This document shows positions 58,866 through 64,000 of a stretch of DNA of 64,000 nucleotides, piece by piece. This stretch comes from Bin87 sp965116785 (lineage in GTDB: Bacteria > Chloroflexota > Dehalococcoidia > Lucifugimonadales > UBA3495). The notes under the pieces were generated by a model that did not search any database, was not told where the DNA came from, and worked only from the letters and a program-made list of their open reading frames with translations. The DNA is taken from NCBI GenBank assembly GCA_965116785.1, contig OZ220731.1:930001-994000 (forward strand), written 5' to 3'. The position numbers were made by a program, and so were the translations under genes. The first letter of the stretch is position 1; each line of letters starts with the position of its first letter.

Positions 58866-60713
58866 CTATTCCAGGATTCGTATCGCCAGATCGCGCAGTT
58901 GCCCGGCGTCTACTTCAGAGGGCGCGCCGAACAAAAGGTCCGATCCGCTCTGGGTCTTGGGGAACGCGATCACCTCGCGCAGTGAGTCCGCGCCGGCCAA
59001 TATGGCTACCAACCGGTCGATCCCAGGGGCGATGCCGCCGTGGGGCGGTGCCCCGTAGTCGAATGCTTCCAGTATGTGCCCGAACCTCTCGGCGATTTGC
59101 TCGTCGGAGTAACCCAGGATGCTGAAAACCTTTTCCTGCAGGTCGCGGCGGTGGATTCGGATGCTGCCGCTGGCCAACTCGGACCCGTTGCACACGAGAT
59201 CGTATGCGCGGGATGGGATCGAACCGAGATCCTCGCCATCCAGCATGGGCTCGCACCCGGGCGCCGGGGCGGTGAACGGATGGTGTGCCGAGTCCCACCG
59301 ACCGGAGTCGTCGTCCCACTCGAACAGGGGAAAATCGGTCACGAAAGCGAACGACAGCGTCGCCGGATCGGCGAGTTCCATCTGCGCGGCCAGATGGCTG
59401 CGCATTGCCGAAAGCCACTGGTTTGCGAGGCGGGCCGGGCCGGCCATCAGCAATATCAGGTCGCCACGCTGGGCGCCCGACCTTTCCGCCAACCGGCGCA
59501 CCCACTCGGCGGGCATGCGCAGCCCGGGAGACAACAGCGCTGCGTCGTCAGTCAGGGAGTCCAGGGACCCGTCGCCGGTAAGCCTCACGTGGCTCATTCC
59601 GGCGGCGCCGAATTCCTTCGCCGTTTCTTCCATCCGGCGCATGTCTGATCCGGACAAGCCTCCCTGGCCCGGTACGGCCATCGCCTTGATGATGCCGCCT
59701 CGGTCCAGGATGCCGTGAAAGACACGGAACTCCGTTTCCGCGGCAAGATCGCTAACGTCGGCCATTTCCAGGCCGTAGCGTAGGTCCGGCTTGTCACTTC
59801 CGAACCGCGCCATGGCATCCGCGTAGGTAAGACGCTGGAACGGAGCCTTGACCTTGAATTGGGGAGTCAACTCCCGCACCAATCCGGCGTACAAACCCTC
59901 GATCAAGCCCAGCACATCCTCCTCTTCGACGAAGCTCATCTCCAGGTCAAGCTGGGTGAACTCGGGCTGACGGTCGGCGCGCAGGTCCTCGTCCCGGAAG
60001 CATCGGGCGATCTGGAAATAGCGCTCCACACCGCTCACCATGAGCAACTGTTTCAGCTGTTGCGGGGATTGGGGCAGAGCGTAGAAATTGCCGGGATGCG
60101 TCCGGCTGGGCACCAGGTAGTCCCGCGCTCCTTCGGGCGTGCTTTTGATCAGGATCGGTGTTTCGATCTCCAGGAAACCGTGGCCATCCAGGTAGTCCCG
60201 AATGTATTTTACCGCCCGGTGGCGCAGCCTCAGGTTGTCCTGCATCTTGGGTCGCCGCAGGTCGAGGTAACGATAACGCAGCCGCAGGCTTTCGTCAGCC
60301 TCGACGTCGTCCGTGATGTAGAACGGCGGCGTGAGCGACTGGTTCAAAACCGTCAGCCCTTCCACCATCACTTCCACTTCGCCGGTGGGAAGCGCCGGAT
60401 TTTCCGAGCCTTCCGGCCGCAATCGGACAGTTCCGTCGACTTCAACGCACCATTCCGAGCGCAGCCTTTCGGCTGTCTGGTAGTCCTCTGCCGACAGATG
60501 CTCCGGATTGAGTACCACTTGCACGTATCCGGAGCGGTCCCTAAGGTCGATGAATATGATCCCGCCGTGGTCTCGGCGTCGGCTGACCCAGCCGGACAAC
60601 TTTGTGGCGGAGCCATCGTGGGCGGCGCGTAAATCGCCGCAGTCTTGGGTCTTCAGGGCGTCAACTCCTGGGTATTCGCAAATCGTTTCGGCCGGTTCAG
60701 CCCAGCAGGTCAA
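58866..60713 (-). CDS. aspS: Aspartyl-tRNA synthetase (bacterial type)
   Basis: Class IIb synthetase, 615 residues if it starts at TTG 60713; a start nearer 60656 would be closer to the family's usual N terminus. The OB-fold anticodon domain (LSGWVSRRRDHGGIIFIDLRDRSG), motif 1, FRDEDLRADRQPEFTQLDLEMSF (motif 2), the bacterial GAD insertion (YADAMARFGSDKPDLRYGLE...) and motif 3 (GGIAPGIDRLVAIL) are present. It may be a discriminating or non-discriminating type; that cannot be read by eye. Its N terminus overlaps the stop of the thioredoxin-domain gene upstream. Confidence 0.95.
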   Translation of the reverse strand: MTCWAEPAETICEYPGVDALKTQDCGDLRAAHDGSATKLSGWVSRRRDHGGIIFIDLRDRSGYVQVVLNPEHLSAEDYQTAERLRSEWCVEVDGTVRLRPEGSENPALPTGEVEVMVEGLTVLNQSLTPPFYITDDVEADESLRLRYRYLDLRRPKMQDNLRLRHRAVKYIRDYLDGHGFLEIETPILIKSTPEGARDYLVPSRTHPGNFYALPQSPQQLKQLLMVSGVERYFQIARCFRDEDLRADRQPEFTQLDLEMSFVEEEDVLGLIEGLYAGLVRELTPQFKVKAPFQRLTYADAMARFGSDKPDLRYGLEMADVSDLAAETEFRVFHGILDRGGIIKAMAVPGQGGLSGSDMRRMEETAKEFGAAGMSHVRLTGDGSLDSLTDDAALLSPGLRMPAEWVRRLAERSGAQRGDLILLMAGPARLANQWLSAMRSHLAAQMELADPATLSFAFVTDFPLFEWDDDSGRWDSAHHPFTAPAPGCEPMLDGEDLGSIPSRAYDLVCNGSELASGSIRIHRRDLQEKVFSILGYSDEQIAERFGHILEAFDYGAPPHGGIAPGIDRLVAILAGADSLREVIAFPKTQSGSDLLFGAPSEVDAGQLRDLAIRILE

Positions 60714-62493
60714 GCACGTTCTGGAACGGGCTTTCCGTCACGGCGCCGCCCTCGGCCACCGCTGTCGCCAGTTCCGCAGGGTTCGTCACCGGCGGGTAGC
60801 AGACCGTGTCCAGACACACGTGGGCCTGGGCCGGCGCGTCGTCTGAAGTGGCGGGCGCCAGCCGGATCAGCAGGTGCGGGTCGACCAATTGCATTGCAGC
60901 GGCCAACATGGCCTCAGCGCTGGCCGTTCCCGGCGAGCCTTCCACTGTGACCTCCACCACCGGATTCAGGTAGTGGTCCACGACTATCGCGTAGTCCGCA
61001 GCCAGTTCACCGTAGTCGCGGTTGGCGTCCACGTAAGCGCTCAGGGTGTGCCGTGCCGTCTGGCGGTAACGCTCATCCAGTGTCGCATGGTGCAATCGCA
61101 GCATGCCAGCCGCGACTCTCGTATTTTCTGCCAGCGGCTTTTCCCTCGCGTGCAGGTATCCAAGCCGTTCTTGCCCCGATTCCACATCCCAGAACCCGCC
61201 GTGCCCGCCGTCCAGGAACCTGTCCAGCAGGACCTGTGCCGCCCGCTCCGCTGCCTGGAGATAACGTTCCGAACCTCCGGGCACGGCGTCGTACCCGTCC
61301 AGTGCAGCCATCAGGAAGTTGGCCCAGTCGACCAACAGGTCTCCCTCGTCCTCAAGCCGTCCGCCGTCGACCGTGAAGGTGTGTGGCAACCGACCGCTTT
61401 CCGATGCGTCGACCAAGCTGTCGAGCAAATTCACGGCCGTTTCAGTTAACTCCGGGCGTCCCAATTTCCACGCGGCGCCCAGCAGGAGGGAGACGGCTTG
61501 GGCGCTGACCGATACATAGCAGCAAGGGTCGACGGGCGGCGCTTCGGATTGCGTCCTCTCGCGGCGCGATCTTGCGTAGTACTCGGAATGGGCGCCCTGG
61601 CTGCCCCGCACTCCTCTGGCCGCCGGATCCTGCAGGGTGCGACAGATGTAATCAACCGTCTCTCCGGCGACTTCAACGTAGTCTGGTCGCGCCAGAACAA
61701 CTCCAGCGTTCATGAGGATATCGGCCAGAGCAAGGTTGTCCTCGGCCATCTTCTCGTATTGCGCCTGCGTCCAATCGTTGGCCATGGTGAACCGGAAAAA
61801 GCCGCCGTCGATTCGGTCACGCAGATCGCTACCAATGATCGAGTCCAGGGTTTTCTCGAGCATCACGCGGAAGAAGGGTTCACCCGTGGCGCGGAACCGG
61901 TGCAGCAACAGGCGCAGCATGGGTGCCGACGGGAATTTTGGCTCCAGTCCAAACCCGCCGTTGATGGCATCGTAGGTGCCGGCCACGCGGCGTGAGATTG
62001 CGTCCACGACGGCGGAATCTGGATCCCGGCCTGCTGACACCCGACCCGCGTGTTCCCGGCGCTGGCGCAGGATGTCATTGCCCTGCTCGTACAACTCGGG
62101 TTTGCGTTCTGAATATGCCCGCCGCACTTCGTCCAGCATGGCCAGGAACTGGTCCGCGGGCAGGTAGGTCGCGCCCGCGATGAAACCGCCGTGAGGCGTC
62201 AAAAACGACGTCGTGGGCCAGCCGCCGACGTTATACCGGGCGTTAATGTCAGGTCGGTGGTCGGTGTCGACGCGGACCGGGGTGAAGTGGACGTTGACGA
62301 ACTCGATGACATCCGGATCTGCGTACGCGCCCGCATCCATCTCGTGGCACCAATAGCACCACACCGCGTTGATCGAGAGCAGGATGGGGAGGTCGTTATC
62401 CTGGGCGAACTCAAACGCCTCGCGGCCCCAAGGTCGCCAGGCGACAACCCCAGCCGGAACGGTCGCCGCAGGTTCACTCGATATGGTACTCAA
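60697..62493 (-). CDS. Thioredoxin-domain/six-hairpin protein (YyaL/DUF255)
   Basis: 598 residues from TTG 62493. The N-terminal DUF255 thioredoxin-like domain has WRPWGREAFEFAQDNDLPILLSIN and the redox site W-C-Y-W-C-H; the remaining 450 residues form an alpha/alpha-toroid like N-acylglucosamine epimerases (GGFGLEPKFPSAPMLRLLLHRF, DGGFFRFTMANDW, ENTRVAAGMLRLHHAT). The family is widespread, related to SPATA20, and its function is unclear. It is slightly shorter than the 650-700 residues of most members. It overlaps aspS. Confidence 0.9.
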   Translation of the reverse strand: MSTISSEPAATVPAGVVAWRPWGREAFEFAQDNDLPILLSINAVWCYWCHEMDAGAYADPDVIEFVNVHFTPVRVDTDHRPDINARYNVGGWPTTSFLTPHGGFIAGATYLPADQFLAMLDEVRRAYSERKPELYEQGNDILRQRREHAGRVSAGRDPDSAVVDAISRRVAGTYDAINGGFGLEPKFPSAPMLRLLLHRFRATGEPFFRVMLEKTLDSIIGSDLRDRIDGGFFRFTMANDWTQAQYEKMAEDNLALADILMNAGVVLARPDYVEVAGETVDYICRTLQDPAARGVRGSQGAHSEYYARSRRERTQSEAPPVDPCCYVSVSAQAVSLLLGAAWKLGRPELTETAVNLLDSLVDASESGRLPHTFTVDGGRLEDEGDLLVDWANFLMAALDGYDAVPGGSERYLQAAERAAQVLLDRFLDGGHGGFWDVESGQERLGYLHAREKPLAENTRVAAGMLRLHHATLDERYRQTARHTLSAYVDANRDYGELAADYAIVVDHYLNPVVEVTVEGSPGTASAEAMLAAAMQLVDPHLLIRLAPATSDDAPAQAHVCLDTVCYPPVTNPAELATAVAEGGAVTESPFQNVLDLLG

Positions 62494-62571
62494 TGCCCCC
62501 GTCCTTGCCTGCCACTCGCGGATTGATTATGCGAGCGAAATAGCATCATAAACGTTAGCACAGGGGGATAA

Positions 62572-62589
62572 GCATTGGCAATTTGGCTG
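62572..62589. repeat. 18-bp repeat, copy 2 (first at 16675-16692)
   Basis: Exact second copy of GCATTGGCAATTTGGCTG, in the 211-base gap between the YyaL-type gene and the ABC permease gene. No hairpin is formed here, in contrast to copy 1. Confidence 0.4.
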
Positions 62590-62704
62590 CCTCTCTGCTT
62601 GTGCGAACTGCCATCGAAACCGGGGCAACATCATGCCGCGCTGATGGCGCGGGTTGCAATCACGCCGGGTGATGGAACATCGCCATGCAGTTCGCCGAGT
62701 CCGT

Positions 62705-63760
62705 TCACCGCGCCCGAGGGTTGAAGGCGTCGTTCACCGCGTCCCCCAGGATGTTGAAGCAGAAGAACAGCAGGGTCACCGCTCCGATCGGGAACAGGAT
62801 CAGGTGGGGTTCGTTGCGCAGAACCTGGATGCTGCCGTTCTCGAACATCATCCGTCCCAGGCTGGGCACCGGTGGCTGCACCCCGATCCCGATCCAGCTC
62901 AACACCAATTCGGACCCTGCCACACCGGCCAGGCCTGCGGATATCGAAACGATCAGCGGGCTCAGGATGTTCGGCAGAACGTGCACGCGCAGTATCCTCG
63001 CGGTCGAGGCCCCGGCCACCAGCGCTGCCTCCGTGTATTGGCTCTCCCTCGCTTGCAGGACTTGACCTCGAACCAGCCTCGCCATGCCGAACCAACCAAA
63101 AATCGATAGCGCGAACGATATGATTGCGTAGTCCAGAATCCCCAGCCTGAGGATCCAGTCAATTCCGGTGGCATCCTCAAACTGCTGGACAATTCCTACC
63201 AGTCGCGGTTTCAGCGCCGCCACGAATATCAGGATGAGAATGATGTCGGGGAACGACGACGTGACCTCGCCGGTGCGCATGATCACCGAGTCGACCCACC
63301 TGCCCATGTATCCGCTGAGCAAACCCAGGACGATGCCCAGCACGAGGGTGCCGCCAAGCAGGGAAATGATGGTGATGATTACCGTGGTTCTCAGCCCATA
63401 GATCACCCGGGTCAACATGTCCCGCCCCAGGCGGTCTGCTCCGAACGGATGGGCCAGGGTGGGCTTGGCCCTGCTTTGCGAGAGGTCCTGGGCGGTGTAC
63501 TCGTAAGGGGTGATCAACGGTGAAACTAACGCTCCCACGTACATCACCAGGATGATGGAAAGGCACACCACCGCCAGCTTCTTACGAAAAAGCCGGCGTA
63601 CCGACAGGCTCAGGTAACTGTGTCCCCGGACCGGCGCGTCGTCCAGTTCCAGGCGCCGGTCTACGGCCAGCTCGTTCGCTGCCCGGTCCGAATCCTGCAG
63701 GTCCCGGTGCTGGGCGTGTCCGTGATCGTGGGCCGGGGGACCGGAGCGGTCAGGTAACAT
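62705..63760 (-). CDS. Oligopeptide-type ABC transporter permease (DppC/OppC-like)
   Basis: Inner-membrane permease of a peptide/nickel-type importer, 351 residues. A 50-residue polar N-terminal tail precedes the OppC_N helix (AVVCLSIILVMYVGALVSPLI). PFGADRLGRDMLTRVIYGLR and the EAA loop (EAALVAGASTARILRVHVLPNI) are diagnostic. Five or six helices follow the first. The start overlaps the stop of the DppB-like gene by 11 bases, so they are translationally coupled. The solute-binding protein and ATPases must lie outside the window. Confidence 0.92.
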   Translation of the reverse strand: MLPDRSGPPAHDHGHAQHRDLQDSDRAANELAVDRRLELDDAPVRGHSYLSLSVRRLFRKKLAVVCLSIILVMYVGALVSPLITPYEYTAQDLSQSRAKPTLAHPFGADRLGRDMLTRVIYGLRTTVIITIISLLGGTLVLGIVLGLLSGYMGRWVDSVIMRTGEVTSSFPDIILILIFVAALKPRLVGIVQQFEDATGIDWILRLGILDYAIISFALSIFGWFGMARLVRGQVLQARESQYTEAALVAGASTARILRVHVLPNILSPLIVSISAGLAGVAGSELVLSWIGIGVQPPVPSLGRMMFENGSIQVLRNEPHLILFPIGAVTLLFFCFNILGDAVNDAFNPRAR

Positions 63761-64000
63761 TGCCAGCCCCCAGCCGGATCCGCGGGTCCAGAAGCGGGTA
63801 CATCATGTCGACGATCAAATTGGCCAGCATGAACAGCGTGGTTGAGATGATCGCGAACGCCATGATCACCGGGTAATCCCTGGCGAACAGGGAGTTGATC
63901 GTGAAAAATCCGACACCCGGGATGCCGAAGTAAATTTCAACAATGAAGGTTCCGCCGGCCAAGCCGGCTATGGTGAAACCGAAGCTGGTAACCACCGGAA
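63750..64000 (-). CDS. Oligopeptide-type ABC transporter permease (DppB/OppB-like), partial
   Basis: C-terminal 83 or so residues only; the gene continues past the window end. SFGFTIAGLAGGTFIVEIYFGIPGVGFFTINSLFARDYPVIMAF in parts, then LANLIVDMMYPLLDPRIRLG, is the standard end of a DppB-type permease. It pairs with the DppC-like protein encoded next on the same strand. Confidence 0.88.
   Translation of the reverse strand, partial: PVVTSFGFTIAGLAGGTFIVEIYFGIPGVGFFTINSLFARDYPVIMAFAIISTTLFMLANLIVDMMYPLLDPRIRLGAGNVT

Noticed and set aside
1..64000. CRISPR arrays, transposases, prophage or integrase genes
   Set aside because: No regularly spaced repeats and no recognisable mobile-element proteins were found on either strand.

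Overview
The window is about 64 kb of GC-rich bacterial chromosome, with both ends cut inside gene clusters. Gene content points to a Chloroflexota lineage, most likely a Dehalococcoidia/SAR202-type aerobic marine bacterium. This is inferred from the combination of a complete-looking F420 core (CofG, CofH, CofD, CofC), several luciferase-type flavin/F420 monooxygenases, a form II CoxSLM molybdenum hydroxylase, an archaeal-type fructose-bisphosphate aldolase/phosphatase and a DUF1800/DUF1501 pair. No rRNA, CRISPR array, prophage or insertion sequence was seen. There is one tRNA (Val-GAC).

Layout. 1-12 kb: end of the ATP synthase operon (atpD, atpC), rex, a DUF503 protein, a SelW-like selenoprotein gene whose UGA hides its first third, an alpha/beta hydrolase, a membrane-bound HdrD-like Fe-S oxidoreductase, HNH and Smr proteins, holB, lysA and a membrane-anchored collagen-like protein. 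11.5-12.4 kb holds no convincing gene. 12.4-20.5 kb: XRE regulator, coxSLM, surE, MFS transporter, PIG-L deacetylase. 20.5-30 kb: DUF1800, DUF1501 and NHL proteins; MogA; HIT; enoyl-CoA hydratase; hydrolase; then a three-gene operon of flavin monooxygenase, PaREP1-like protein and a peroxiredoxin-like selenoprotein with UGA at its peroxidatic position. 30-38 kb: formate dehydrogenase-like molybdoprotein, aminotransferase, monooxygenase, an orphan structured RNA with a consensus promoter, and the molybdenum hydroxylase maturation pair MocA and XdhC. 38-49 kb: ispG, an acyl-CoA dehydrogenase-fold monooxygenase, proS, alcohol dehydrogenase, cca, a 3-hydroxyisobutyrate dehydrogenase-like enzyme, VOC, amidohydrolase, tRNA-Val, ruvB. 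49-64 kb: F420 operon, fabI, a zinc-ribbon/TPR membrane protein, FBP aldolase/phosphatase, a second aminotransferase, aspS, a YyaL-type thioredoxin-domain protein and two oligopeptide ABC permeases, the last cut by the window end.

Themes. Molybdenum recurs: CoxSLM, the FdhA-like protein, MogA, MocA and XdhC could together make and load the cofactor. Redox and flavin/F420 chemistry recurs: four cof genes and three monooxygenases of the LLM type. The strongest non-standard signal is selenocysteine: two separate redox genes each carry one in-frame UGA exactly where the family has its catalytic Cys, each followed by a hairpin of bacterial SECIS geometry. Both genes would normally be miscalled as short fragments. 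Promoters look sigma-70-like (TTGACn, 17-18 bp spacer, TAnnnT), and at least ruvB appears to be leaderless.
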